Below are positions 7,866 to 16,920 of a DNA stretch of 64,000 nt, in pieces. Numbering within the stretch: position 1 is the stretch's first letter; each line of letters starts with the position of its first letter. The translations under genes and the position numbers were made by a program. The notes beneath the pieces are model-generated. The model saw only the letters and a list, made by a program, of their open reading frames with translations, was not told the origin of the DNA and made no database searches. The stretch is taken from contig NZ_RCWE01000022.1 of assembly GCF_018448925.1 (NCBI RefSeq), forward strand, positions 1-64,000, given 5' to 3'. The DNA comes from Photorhabdus akhurstii (GTDB taxonomy: Bacteria; Pseudomonadota; Gammaproteobacteria; Enterobacterales; Enterobacteriaceae).

Positions 7866-10800
7866 ATGAAAGTCGCAACTCGTACTTATTCAATGGGAAA
7901 ACTCGTTTGGGATTCTGGTTTTAAAGGTAAGAAAATAAAACGTATGACTGCAAAATTTGAACGATTACAACAGCTCGCCCGACACGTCGATTTTTCGGCT
8001 CTTATTCCCCCTTTGCTGGCGCTTCCTGCCGATAAGGCGCTTGCCATCACCGAGGTTTTTCCACATGCTGATGTTGCTTTGCTACGCACCATCTACAGCA
8101 AACATATTACGGAGCATCACGATTGGATAAAACAAGTAGAGGAAGTCTGTGGCCCGCCTCCTTGGATTGTTCGTAGCGCAGGTTTGGAAGATGGTGCGGT
8201 TTTCGTTAATGCAGGTGGCTATGCGAGTGTGATTTGCCGTCGTACAGCAGATTTTGCCGACACTGTTGCTGAGGTTACTTTCAGTGGATTTGCATCTCAA
8301 GCTATCGCACAACAACGGCTAATCAATCCTGATTATCAACCACAGCCAATCACCTGTTTCGTTCAACGGTTGATTGAAGGTACTCTACCCAGAGTGGAAC
8401 CTTTACAGGCTCCCTATCTGACAGCCGATGTATGTCATAGTTTGTACAAAATTATCAGGCAGTTGCATCAACATTTTTCTGAAAGTGCGTTGGATACTGA
8501 GTGGGTATTGGAAACAGATCATGGTCTGGTATCGGCCACCGGACTGACCTTAGACGCTTCTGACGGCGTTCGGGGAGAACTGGCGTTTGGTTTTGGCTTT
8601 GCAGCAGCGCAATCGCCCGGTTCAAGGGTAAACTCAGTCGCCTATCATTGGCCGACATTAACCGCTCCCTTGTGGTATGGCACACAATTACGTCAGGTAC
8701 ATGTAGATAAACTTTGGTTAGTGCAGGTGCGCCCGGCACCCGGTTACACGCTTGAACGCCGTGTTCAACGGTTAACCGCCGAAGTACGAACCGAGCTGGC
8801 GCGTTGTATGCGAGCAGTACCGGTGACAGCACTACTGCCTCCTTCGGCTCCTTCTTTAGGCAGCTTCCTTTCTGCATCGACATTGGATGATGCCTGGTCT
8901 CGTTACCTGCGTTTCTCCCCATCTGTACAAGCGGCGCTTACCGCTGTTTTCGTTGAATCTGGAGTGGCTAGTGAACACGCCGGTATCATGTTCCGCCAAC
9001 AAAATTTGCCGGTTTTTCTTACCCAACTAACGGATATACCCGCTGTTCCTTGGGTAGTCATTGATAGCATGGGGGAATTGGCCTACTTTAGTGCACAAAA
9101 GCCGCTTATCGAACTGAAAACGGAAACAGTCGAATCGGTTAATTTACCTGCCTCAGTACAACGTGTGTTTGACGACAGTGAATCCCTGTCAATAACCGAG
9201 CTTACATCTCAACATGTTACCGATATTCTGCAAAATGCGTTAACTGGCTTACCGATGTTAGCGGAAAAGAGCTATACCACACTTAAACAGCGCACGATTT
9301 TCCCAACCGACACTTGGTTGCAAAATGGTAATGCTGTCCGAAGCCCCAGTTTAACAGGTTGGCTCCTTGCACAGGCAGGAGAGGGAGCGACTGAGTTTTT
9401 ACCCTCTGATTGGCCGACAACGGATGCAACGGCAGATTATCTCTGTGCTATCACCGTCAAAAATAATCCGCAATCTGCGTTACTGCGCTTATGCAAAGCT
9501 ATTCCAACACTGGCAGACAGGTTCATCCAACTCAATGATCTGCGCCTAATTATGCAGTTAATTAAAACCGAGGCATGGATTGAAAAATTGCCGGCCATCC
9601 AACTGGCGTCATTAGTCGATGCTGCGATAGCTGCACCATATAACGACGCACGCATGTTGCTAGAATGTGTACTCCATGTACTCGCAGATACAGAAATTCT
9701 GCCTATTTACGAGGATACTGAGCGACTAAATATTGTACATTCGCTGGTCAATGCAGCAGAATCCACGCTTTCTCCGGCCTCTCTATTAAAGATAATACAC
9801 CACGGCCAACTAGCGCCGACCGTGCTCGCTAGCTTGGTATGTGCACCAAAAGCGTTTGCTGCTTATCTGGCATTTTTGACTCCGCTGAAATGCTTTAAGG
9901 CTGCCGGTGCATTAGCTGGAGCTAGCGAAGCAGCCGATTTACTGCAAGCTACCGCCAGCCTAATGGAGACTCTACATCAAGCAAACTTACCGGCATTGCA
10001 GGGCCTTTGTCGCATTGACTTGGTGGATACTTATGATCAAGTACTTAAAGCGCTGTTAACCGATGTGGTCGATCGACGTGATCCCATTACACATCAGCGT
10101 TACTTGGATCTTCTGGATGGTTGGATCGCATTTGCCCAACTGTCGACGCTTTCTGCCACGGAAAAGGCCGCATTACGCTCTTTCTTAAGATGGATAGATC
10201 GTGCTCGTTATCAATCCATGCCAGATAATTTTTTGCTTGAGTTAAAAGAAAACGTTGCGGAATGGTTGGGCGACGACTTCTTACGCTGGCAAGTTTTGAT
10301 ACCCATTGCTGGCAATATGGCGCCTGATCAACTGCCTATAGAAAATGCTCATCAACTACACAATCTCTTGCATCAATGGATGCTGGCTCGTTTCCGAACT
10401 GGAGTTGGTTCTGAACTACCTGCATCCTTACGCAAACTGATAAATATCGCGGATGGCTTTGGTGATGCACGCTCTTGTCTGTTGAGGTTAGCACGGAACA
10501 TTCTGGAGATTTCACTACCGTTTGTGGTACACAAAGCCAGTTTCCTCTTCAATGAGGAAGAATTGATCGTTGAATTTGCTGAACTGCCAAATGCGCTGGA
10601 AGAGGATATTGGTCGTTTACATGTATTCGAAGCGTTGGCATTGCGTATCGTCGAATGGCAACCTATATGGCGAGTATCACCTAATCGAGTCTGTCAGTTA
10701 GGCACTTGGACACTCTTCTTGCGTATGCAGCGTACTGATGGCACACGTTGGCAAGCTGAGGATCTCCATCAATTGGTGCTTTGGTTACGGGTACTGTTCG

Positions 10801-11627
10801 ATACAGCTTACGACTTCTCGTATGTTGCTAACGATGAAGTTTCACATGTATATGAAATGGTTGGTCATTCTCCTTGGCATGAGTTGTTTCGCGCTTATGC
10901 TGCTTACCGAGAAGTGGTTGATTTTTCTATTCAACGTATCACCGTCTATTCATTGCCTTTTGCCACAACGCTGGCAGCACTCTGCCTGAACCAGTCTGTA
11001 CGTGATGAAGTAACTGGAGCTTACATTGCTGGTTTTGAAGGCGCCTGGAAAGCTTTTCATTGTATGGTTGAAAAATTGGAGAGAACAGATGCTGACCAAA
11101 ACCAGTGGGAGCTCCTTTACACCACAGCAGGGCAACTGGGATTACTGCTTTCAGCGATGTGGCCGCAACAGACACTGATGCGGATGGTACAAGTGCCGTT
11201 ATCACCTATTGCCGCTGAACGAATAGGCGTCAGTTTGTTGCATCGTCGTGACTTGACTCTCACATTGCAACAGCTAATTGCAGAGCCAGAAAATGCGGCT
11301 TTGCGTGATTTGGTGTTACACCATGTGCCTGAAATTGCTGTGAATGTAAACTCTGCCGCTACAATCGCAGATGAAGTTGCAGTCTGGCAAAGTCAGTTTA
11401 AGCGCTGTAAGGAATACCTGCTCGCCTATCATGCCGATTTACTCTCTGACAGCCAATGCCAACAATTGATCAAACAACTTGGGCTGGCGCCTTATGGCGT
11501 AACTGAGGAAATTGAAACCTATATTCAACGTGCTCTGACTTGCGCCGTAGCAGAGGTGAAAGGCCGTTTTAAACTAGCGGAAGTTGATCCTGTTGTTATT
11601 ATTCGAGCCATAGAGACGAAGGCTTGA
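7866..11627 (+). CDS. Large protein with N-terminal PPDK/PEP-synthase-like ATP-grasp region
   Basis: 1253 residues. Residues ~90-300 resemble the PEP/pyruvate-binding (PPDK_N) ATP-grasp fold: WIVRSAGLEDGA fits the VRSSA-x-ED motif, NAGGY the FAGQ-like loop, FVQRLIEG the VQ-R-V strand, and WLVQVRPAPG the closing QVRP motif. The central His-bearing swivelling domain of true dikinases is not visible. The remaining ~950 residues are Leu/Ala-rich and helical and match no family I know. It might use ATP to activate or phosphorylate a substrate, as rifampin phosphotransferases do, but that is inference. A small ACP-like protein follows 23 bp later, probably in the same operon. Confidence 0.6.
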   Translation: MKVATRTYSMGKLVWDSGFKGKKIKRMTAKFERLQQLARHVDFSALIPPLLALPADKALAITEVFPHADVALLRTIYSKHITEHHDWIKQVEEVCGPPPWIVRSAGLEDGAVFVNAGGYASVICRRTADFADTVAEVTFSGFASQAIAQQRLINPDYQPQPITCFVQRLIEGTLPRVEPLQAPYLTADVCHSLYKIIRQLHQHFSESALDTEWVLETDHGLVSATGLTLDASDGVRGELAFGFGFAAAQSPGSRVNSVAYHWPTLTAPLWYGTQLRQVHVDKLWLVQVRPAPGYTLERRVQRLTAEVRTELARCMRAVPVTALLPPSAPSLGSFLSASTLDDAWSRYLRFSPSVQAALTAVFVESGVASEHAGIMFRQQNLPVFLTQLTDIPAVPWVVIDSMGELAYFSAQKPLIELKTETVESVNLPASVQRVFDDSESLSITELTSQHVTDILQNALTGLPMLAEKSYTTLKQRTIFPTDTWLQNGNAVRSPSLTGWLLAQAGEGATEFLPSDWPTTDATADYLCAITVKNNPQSALLRLCKAIPTLADRFIQLNDLRLIMQLIKTEAWIEKLPAIQLASLVDAAIAAPYNDARMLLECVLHVLADTEILPIYEDTERLNIVHSLVNAAESTLSPASLLKIIHHGQLAPTVLASLVCAPKAFAAYLAFLTPLKCFKAAGALAGASEAADLLQATASLMETLHQANLPALQGLCRIDLVDTYDQVLKALLTDVVDRRDPITHQRYLDLLDGWIAFAQLSTLSATEKAALRSFLRWIDRARYQSMPDNFLLELKENVAEWLGDDFLRWQVLIPIAGNMAPDQLPIENAHQLHNLLHQWMLARFRTGVGSELPASLRKLINIADGFGDARSCLLRLARNILEISLPFVVHKASFLFNEEELIVEFAELPNALEEDIGRLHVFEALALRIVEWQPIWRVSPNRVCQLGTWTLFLRMQRTDGTRWQAEDLHQLVLWLRVLFDTAYDFSYVANDEVSHVYEMVGHSPWHELFRAYAAYREVVDFSIQRITVYSLPFATTLAALCLNQSVRDEVTGAYIAGFEGAWKAFHCMVEKLERTDADQNQWELLYTTAGQLGLLLSAMWPQQTLMRMVQVPLSPIAAERIGVSLLHRRDLTLTLQQLIAEPENAALRDLVLHHVPEIAVNVNSAATIADEVAVWQSQFKRCKEYLLAYHADLLSDSQCQQLIKQLGLAPYGVTEEIETYIQRALTCAVAEVKGRFKLAEVDPVVIIRAIETKA

Positions 11628-11650
11628 GTACGATTGTTCAAGGAGAAATT

Positions 11651-11941
11651 ATGTCAATATCAGAGAATTACATTCGGCGATTGATTATCAAAGTTGCCTG
11701 CGACACCACAGGTGATAGCGCGGAAGAATTAATCGAGCGTGGACGACTGGAGATCCCTGCACGCGATGCGATTGAATTTGTGGTACGACTGGAAGCGTTA
11801 TTCGATTGTACTTTGGGATGGTTGCGATATGAGCCTTTATCAATAGAGATCGATGAATTTTCGGCAATCGTGAGTGACGCCCTTGACGCGCGTGCATCTA
11901 CTGTATCAACCTTATCTCATCCCCAAGAAGATCTTGTTTAA
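11651..11941 (+). CDS. Small ACP-like protein lacking the pantetheine serine
   Basis: 96 residues from the ATG at 11651, which has a strong AAGGAGA site 4 nt upstream; an in-frame start at 11624 would add nine residues. Length, acidity and helix pattern (ending in LEALFDC, like the LEEEFD segment of acyl carrier proteins) suggest an ACP fold. Aligned on that segment, the residue that should be the phosphopantetheine-bearing Ser is Ala. It may therefore be a non-pantetheinylated partner of the 1253-aa protein upstream, or only coincidentally ACP-like. Confidence 0.5.
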   Translation: MSISENYIRRLIIKVACDTTGDSAEELIERGRLEIPARDAIEFVVRLEALFDCTLGWLRYEPLSIEIDEFSAIVSDALDARASTVSTLSHPQEDLV

Positions 11942-12542
11942 AATTTTGTACAGTTGTTATTTCACGGGCGGCGAATTTTCAGGCTGCCTGTTTAGCACTT
12001 TGCGGATAAGCGCTGCTATCTTTGTTTGTTTTTTACACTCATACATATCCTTACCCTCTGAACCATAAGTGATTTTATCGCCATCTCTCACTATGGATAT
12101 GATGCCTTGGTCGTTATCTCATGCCTCTCCGAGGCGCTAGTCAAGCCTGTGCATATAACCCATAGACAGTTTTCGTAACGTTAGCGTCACGGCTTTCATG
12201 TCATCCCGTACACGGAAGTTTACTTTTTAGTAATATTATTAGAATGATTAATTATTTGAATGGTCAATATTTATTATGTATGATTATTATCAGTTTTTCT
12301 AAAGTGTTTTATTGAATTTATAAGGATTAGCTAATTTGAGATAAAGAGCTGAATAAATTGATAATGCGTTTTTATATATAAAAAATTTACTTTAGTGCGA
12401 AAGTTTGTTGTGCGTTATTGTTAATGGAAATTTATGTATAGGCATTATTGCTCTGTCTTTCTGTAAAGCAGAAGCAAAGTACATCCCGTCAATGTCGCAT
12501 GGCTGACTTCCTTCTCATGAGCTACTATTTAGGATAAATACT
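11942..12542. other. Gene-free region before the tssB remnant
   Basis: About 600 bp. Reading frames on both strands are short and interrupted. The GC-richer piece at ~12090-12210 may be an old gene fragment that I cannot identify; the rest is AT-rich. Confidence 0.4.
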
Positions 12543-12893
12543 ATGTTTGAAAGCTTTATGAACGAAGTGCCGAAAGTACACGTTAATATTAAACGGAGCT
12601 TCCATACTGGTAGTGCACAGAAAAAGGTTGAGTGGCCGCTAAGATTGCTATTCTTGAGCGATTCTAGTTATGGGCAGACAACTCATCTCCTGTCTGCTAA
12701 TGGCAGCCAAGAAAATATCACTCTGACTTTCCACGATCTGACATCCAACCTGTTAGACAACGCCACGTTCTGTAAAGAACGAGAAACTATTCTAAAAGTG
12801 CCGACGCCGAGCAATGACCTGCATAAGGCGGTGAAGGCCAATCTGTTATATACAACATTAAAGACCCGACCAAAGATAAACATAACCACCTGA
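12543..12893 (+). pseudogene. tssB: Internally deleted TssB/VipA (type VI secretion sheath) remnant
   Basis: The frame begins at an ATG with an AGGA site. The first ~45 residues resemble the start of TssB (NEVPKVHVNIKRSFHTGSAQ, then KKVEWPL). Near residue 65 it jumps to what is normally the C-terminal third (SNLLDNATFCKERETILK, compare SNLLDN-x-x-F-R-K-E in intact proteins). About 60-70 residues of the usual ~165 are missing, and the tail after ~100 is degenerate. No tssC follows; 12894-13339 has no recognisable T6SS gene. It is therefore a relic that cannot form a sheath. Confidence 0.65.
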
Positions 12894-13339
12894 AACAGGT
12901 TGAGTTGCCCTACGAAAAAATTACTTAAATTGACTTCATTCCGATTTTTGGAACGTGTTGTGTTACGGCGCGATTCGGCAGAGGAAGAATTAACTGTCCG
13001 CTGCGTTTTGCCGAGCGTCTGCAAGGGCGGGTGCTCGGCAAAGCGTCCCATAAAATAGCAACCATACCTTATGCGCATCGGTCACGGCGAGGGGCGGTAG
13101 CGTACTAAACCTGCCATCAGCTATAAGAAAATAAAACGTATGGAACACTCTCGCTGCTGGAGAGGGAAGACAACGATACATTCATCAGTTTAAAAATTAC
13201 ATTGCCAAGATATTCAAGAGCTGAAAGGCAAATTGAAAATCCCTTCGACTATTAGTTTAATTTCAATCATCAAAGTTGTATGTACTTCAAGTCTGTCAGT
13301 TTCTAGTCTGTTGTCACAATTTTAAAAAGGAGATTTGCT
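12894..13339. other. Degenerate stretch before the biosynthetic cluster
   Basis: Contains fragmentary GC-richer coding-like sequence (about 12950-13110) after the tssB relic, then AT-rich DNA that presumably holds the promoter of the cluster. An AAGGAG ribosome site lies at 13327-13332. Confidence 0.4.
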
Positions 13340-14185
13340 TTGAAAATATCGATTGTTGGTGCAGGTGTTATGGGGTTAGACACCGCGATGGTGTGCGCCG
13401 CTTTTGGTCACGATGTCGTCATTTTAGATATTGATCCAACAGTACTTGAGAATATTCCTTCCCGGATAAAAAAGGAGTTTAGGCTCTATCAAATGCTTGA
13501 ACCTTCACTGAAATCTGTGAATAGCAATGAGCTGATTGAACGAGTAAAAGTGGTCAGTGATTATCAAGAAATTGAAGGGAGTGATTGGGTCATTGAAAAT
13601 GTGAAAGAAGATCTGGCCGCGAAACAAAATGTATATGAACGGCTGTCTTCTATCATTAATGAGAAGACCTACATCGCTGCAAATACTAGCTGTATTTCAA
13701 TTACTAAGATTGGCTCATGTTTACCTTACCCGGAGCAAGTTATTGGCCTGCATTTCATGAATCCCGTCGCGCTTAAGAAATGTGTAGAAGTGATTAAAGG
13801 TTTCCATACCAGTGATAAAACGCTAGAGGCTTCCCAAGCCTTGCTGCAAAGTATTAATAAGAGCGCGGTGGTAGTGGAAGACTACCCCGGCTTCGTTTCA
13901 AACCGATTATCTCACCTGTTTATGAATGAAGCTGCTTTTTTGGTGCAGGATGGCGTTGCGACGCCAAAGGATATAGACAAGATTTTTAAAGATGGATATG
14001 GCCATGCGATGGGGCCTTTGGAAACCGCCGATCTGATTGGGCTGGATACCGTGGTGAATTCATTACGTGTCCTTTATGACAGCTATCAAGATCCAAAATA
14101 TCGATGCTGTCCACTGCTTAAGAAAATGGTCGATGCCGGGCATTTGGGTAAAAAAAGTGGTATGGGTTTCTTTAAATACAAATAA
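13340..14185 (+). CDS. 3-hydroxyacyl-CoA dehydrogenase, hydroxymalonyl-ACP pathway
   Basis: 281 residues starting at TTG; the AAGGAG site 7 nt upstream decides this start. The N-terminal Rossmann motif is clear (KISIVGAGVMGLDTAMV, GxGxxG). The fold continues as in 3-hydroxybutyryl-CoA dehydrogenases (NTSCISITKIG, GLHFMNPV with the catalytic His, and the C-terminal helical domain). In the ZmaG, XcnB and FkbK-type cassettes the homologue oxidises the C3 hydroxyl of glyceryl-ACP. It is first in a four-gene run whose other members are the rest of that cassette. The discrete ACP encoded at 15272 is the expected carrier. Confidence 0.85.
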   Translation: MKISIVGAGVMGLDTAMVCAAFGHDVVILDIDPTVLENIPSRIKKEFRLYQMLEPSLKSVNSNELIERVKVVSDYQEIEGSDWVIENVKEDLAAKQNVYERLSSIINEKTYIAANTSCISITKIGSCLPYPEQVIGLHFMNPVALKKCVEVIKGFHTSDKTLEASQALLQSINKSAVVVEDYPGFVSNRLSHLFMNEAAFLVQDGVATPKDIDKIFKDGYGHAMGPLETADLIGLDTVVNSLRVLYDSYQDPKYRCCPLLKKMVDAGHLGKKSGMGFFKYK

Positions 14186-14201
14186 TTAGGGAAGTGTGAA
14201 A

Positions 14202-15260
14202 ATGAAATATATTGACACACAAGTTGAAGTAACAAATAAACCCGTCAAATGTGTGATTTGGGACTTGGATAATACAATTTGGGAGGGGGTTTTATCTGAG
14301 CAGGATGAGGTGAAACTCAAAGAAAATATTGCCCAGATTATCAAAAAACTGGATAGCATGGGAATTTTGCAATCTATTTCCAGTAGAAATGATGCCAGTG
14401 ATGCGATGGCTAAACTTCGCGAATTTGAACTGGATGAATATTTTATTTATCCGCAAATCAATTGGGGACCAAAGTCTTTATCGATAGAAAGAATTCAGAA
14501 GAGCTTGAATATTTCAACCGATACTTTTATTTTTGTTGATGATCAAATAATGGAGAGGGATGAGGTTAATTCAAAACATCCCGACGTTGTTTGTATTGAC
14601 GCTTTAGAATATAAGACAATTCTAGACTTACCGCGAATTGCGAACATGGAAATATCTGATGATGCAAAGCTGAGAAGGAGTCGTTATCAAGATGATATTC
14701 TCAGGAAAAATGAGGAAGAACAATTTGTCGGCACGCCCGAAGATTTCCTCAGTCAATTAGAGATGAAATTCTATATCGCCAAAGCCGAAGAGGAAGATTT
14801 GCTGCGAGCGGAAGAGTTAACTCAACGCACCAATCAACTTAATTCTACCGGCATTACTTACAATCGTGATGAATTATCCGAGCTTATGGCTTCTGATGAT
14901 CATGACCTGTTTGTATTTGAGTTAGTCGATAAATATGGCTCTTACGGAAAAATAGGTCTTGCCTTGGTTCAATATAAAGGCGACACGGATTATATAAAGC
15001 TTTTGCTGATGTCATGTAGAACCCTATCCAGAGGTGTCGGCAGTATCGCTCTGACTTATATTATGAAACAAGCTAAAGAAAAATCACATAATTTGCATGC
15101 TGAATTTAAACGGACACAGCGTAATAGACAAATGTATGTCACCTATCAATTTGCTGGTTTTAAAAAATGTCAGGAGCTCTCAGATGATACAATAATTTTC
15201 TCTCACGATCTGAGTCAAGTTCCTGATTTTCCGCGTTATGTCAAAATTGAAATTAATTAA
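14202..15260 (+). CDS. FkbH-like glyceryl-ACP synthase (HAD superfamily)
   Basis: 352 residues from the ATG at 14202 (GGGAAG site upstream; a GTG six bases earlier is also possible). The HAD motif IWDLDNTIWEG lies at ~19-29, with nucleophile Asp21 and Asp23, and motif FVDDQIMERDEV at ~110. A C-terminal GNAT-like region is typical of FkbH. Family members take D-1,3-bisphosphoglycerate, dephosphorylate it and load the glyceryl group on an ACP, the first step to methoxy- or hydroxymalonyl-ACP. No O-methyltransferase gene is nearby, which points to hydroxymalonyl rather than methoxymalonyl. Confidence 0.88.
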   Translation: MKYIDTQVEVTNKPVKCVIWDLDNTIWEGVLSEQDEVKLKENIAQIIKKLDSMGILQSISSRNDASDAMAKLREFELDEYFIYPQINWGPKSLSIERIQKSLNISTDTFIFVDDQIMERDEVNSKHPDVVCIDALEYKTILDLPRIANMEISDDAKLRRSRYQDDILRKNEEEQFVGTPEDFLSQLEMKFYIAKAEEEDLLRAEELTQRTNQLNSTGITYNRDELSELMASDDHDLFVFELVDKYGSYGKIGLALVQYKGDTDYIKLLLMSCRTLSRGVGSIALTYIMKQAKEKSHNLHAEFKRTQRNRQMYVTYQFAGFKKCQELSDDTIIFSHDLSQVPDFPRYVKIEIN

Positions 15261-15271
15261 AGGATGAGTGT

Positions 15272-15529
15272 GTGAAAGATTCATGTGTTGTATCAACAGA
15301 AATTCGTCATTTTATTGAAAATAATATTACCAATTTAGATGATGAAATAGAGTTAAAGGACGATACGAATATTTTTGAAAGCGGTCTGGTTAACTCTTTA
15401 TTTTCTATGAGACTGCTATGCTTTATCGAAGATAAGTTTTCGATCTCAATTCCAGATGAATATATTGAAAGAGAGAATTTTGTTTCGATTGAAAGAATGC
15501 AACAACTTGTCCAAAAAATAAAAGGTTAG
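15272..15529 (+). CDS. Discrete acyl carrier protein for the extender unit
   Basis: 85 residues with a GTG start and an AAGGATGAG site upstream. The motif NIFESGLVNSLFSMRLL places the phosphopantetheine Ser in NSL instead of the usual DSL. The helical pattern and acidic composition fit an ACP. It sits between the FkbH-like gene and the acyl-CoA dehydrogenase gene, as the carrier does in zwittermicin- and xenocoumacin-type hydroxymalonyl-ACP cassettes. Its job is probably to carry the glyceryl-derived intermediate until an AT domain takes it. Confidence 0.85.
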   Translation: MKDSCVVSTEIRHFIENNITNLDDEIELKDDTNIFESGLVNSLFSMRLLCFIEDKFSISIPDEYIERENFVSIERMQQLVQKIKG

Positions 15530-15538
15530 ATTTTATTT

Positions 15539-16684
15539 ATGAATAATAAAATAGACCGGCTGGTTAAATTAGCGAAAGAGTTTTCAAATGAAGTACTTCG
15601 ACCTCAAGCTGGCGTATTTGACCAACAAGGCGGCGTACCAAGAGAAGTTATTACTCAAATGGCCGATTTAGGATTTCTGGGATCTATTCTACCGCCAGAA
15701 TATGGCGGTGGTGGCATTGATCCATTGTCATACGGCTATTTAACGGAAGAAATCGGTAAAGGCTGCAATTCGGCCAGGGCATTGCTTACGGTCCACACCA
15801 GTTTGGTGGGTGAAACGTTAGTGAGACTTGCCAACGCGGAACAAAAAGAAAAGTATCTGCCGGCAATGTGTAGAGGCGAGAAAATTGCCTGTTTTGCACT
15901 GTCTGAGCCGAACGCCGGGACAGATGCCGGCTCAATTCAAACAACCTATGAAGCCACTGATTCAGGTTATCGCATCAATGGTAATAAAAAGTGGATCACC
16001 TACTCGGGAATTGCCGATTTGTTTCTAGTCTTTGCCAAGAATGGCGACAAAATCAGCGCCTTTATTGTAGAGAAAGAAGCGGCTGGGTTGAGCCGGACAC
16101 TCATGACAGGACTGTTGGCTAGTCGTGGTGCTTATCTATCTGAGTTGAGCTTTGATAACGTAGAGATCCCTAAAGATAGCCTGATAGGACGAGAAGGTGC
16201 AGGGCTAAGCTTTGTGGCGAATACCGCGCTCTTTTATGGCCGATACAGTATCGCTTGGGCTGGGGTGGCAATTGCTCATGCGGCTCTGGAGGAAATGATT
16301 ACCTATGCCCGTAAAAGAGTGCAGTTCGGTAAAAAAATTGCCCAGCACCAATTAATTCAAGGCTTAATTACCGATTCAACAACAGTTTTTTATGCGGCAA
16401 AAGCCCTGTGCGAGAAGATTGGCGAATTAAGAAACCAAGGTAGCCATGATGCAATAATGGAAACCAATATTGCTAAATATCAGAGTTCCTTAGCTGCTAT
16501 TCAAGTTGCAAATAATGCGGTACAGGTTTTAGGGGGTAATGGCCTGTGTAATCACTATCCTGTGGAACGGTTATACCGAGAAGCCAAGGTGCTGGAAATT
16601 ATCGAAGGCACCAGCCAAATCCAGCAAGTTTTGATTGCACAACATGCATTAAGACAGTTTTATCGTAAAGAATCCGTTCTTTAA
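15539..16684 (+). CDS. Acyl-CoA (acyl-ACP) dehydrogenase, hydroxymalonyl-ACP pathway
   Basis: 381 residues, standard ACAD length. FAD-binding signatures are clear (CFALSEPNAGTDAGSIQTTY, then KKWITYSG), as is the C-terminal signature IEGTSQIQQV. The usual catalytic Glu region (EAKVLEIIEGTS) is intact. In the hydroxymalonyl and aminomalonyl cassettes this enzyme and the 3-hydroxyacyl dehydrogenase oxidise the ACP-bound unit to the malonyl-type half ester. The gene lies 9 bp after the ACP gene and closes the four-gene cassette. Confidence 0.88.
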   Translation: MNNKIDRLVKLAKEFSNEVLRPQAGVFDQQGGVPREVITQMADLGFLGSILPPEYGGGGIDPLSYGYLTEEIGKGCNSARALLTVHTSLVGETLVRLANAEQKEKYLPAMCRGEKIACFALSEPNAGTDAGSIQTTYEATDSGYRINGNKKWITYSGIADLFLVFAKNGDKISAFIVEKEAAGLSRTLMTGLLASRGAYLSELSFDNVEIPKDSLIGREGAGLSFVANTALFYGRYSIAWAGVAIAHAALEEMITYARKRVQFGKKIAQHQLIQGLITDSTTVFYAAKALCEKIGELRNQGSHDAIMETNIAKYQSSLAAIQVANNAVQVLGGNGLCNHYPVERLYREAKVLEIIEGTSQIQQVLIAQHALRQFYRKESVL

Positions 16685-16703
16685 AATCAGGATATATCAA
16701 AAC

Positions 16704-16732
16704 CATCATGCCAAATTTATTTGGCGATGATG
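16704..16732 (+). terminator. Hairpin between cassette and first PKS gene
   Basis: CATCATGCCAAAT faces ATTTGGCGATGATG across a 2-nt loop, with one bulge. It follows the acyl-CoA dehydrogenase stop by about 20 bp and is not followed by a strong T-run. It may be a partial terminator or processing site separating the cassette from the PKS gene; the 236-bp gap could also hold a promoter. Confidence 0.4.
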
Positions 16733-16920
16733 TCTTGAGTATCTTGGACGTCTATTTATTCGAAAAGTAAATATTATTTCTGAGATGCTCAATCATGACT
16801 ATTAGGATCAGCTCTATTGGCTCCAGATTTGGAGTGTACGTTGAATAATAACCAAGCACCGTATGAGCATTGATATCCTGCTATTACTCGCCTGTGTAAC
16901 AACGAAAACAAAGGTTAATT

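Noticed and set aside
8455-8922. 155-codon minus-strand frame within the 1253-aa gene
   Set aside because: Antisense to a clear ATP-grasp-like region; unusual composition and no homology that I recognise.
13340-16684. Aminomalonyl-ACP (colibactin-type) extender cassette
   Set aside because: The FkbH-like glyceryl-loading protein is specific to hydroxy/methoxymalonyl routes. The serine-activating NRPS protein and dedicated AT of the aminomalonyl route are absent.
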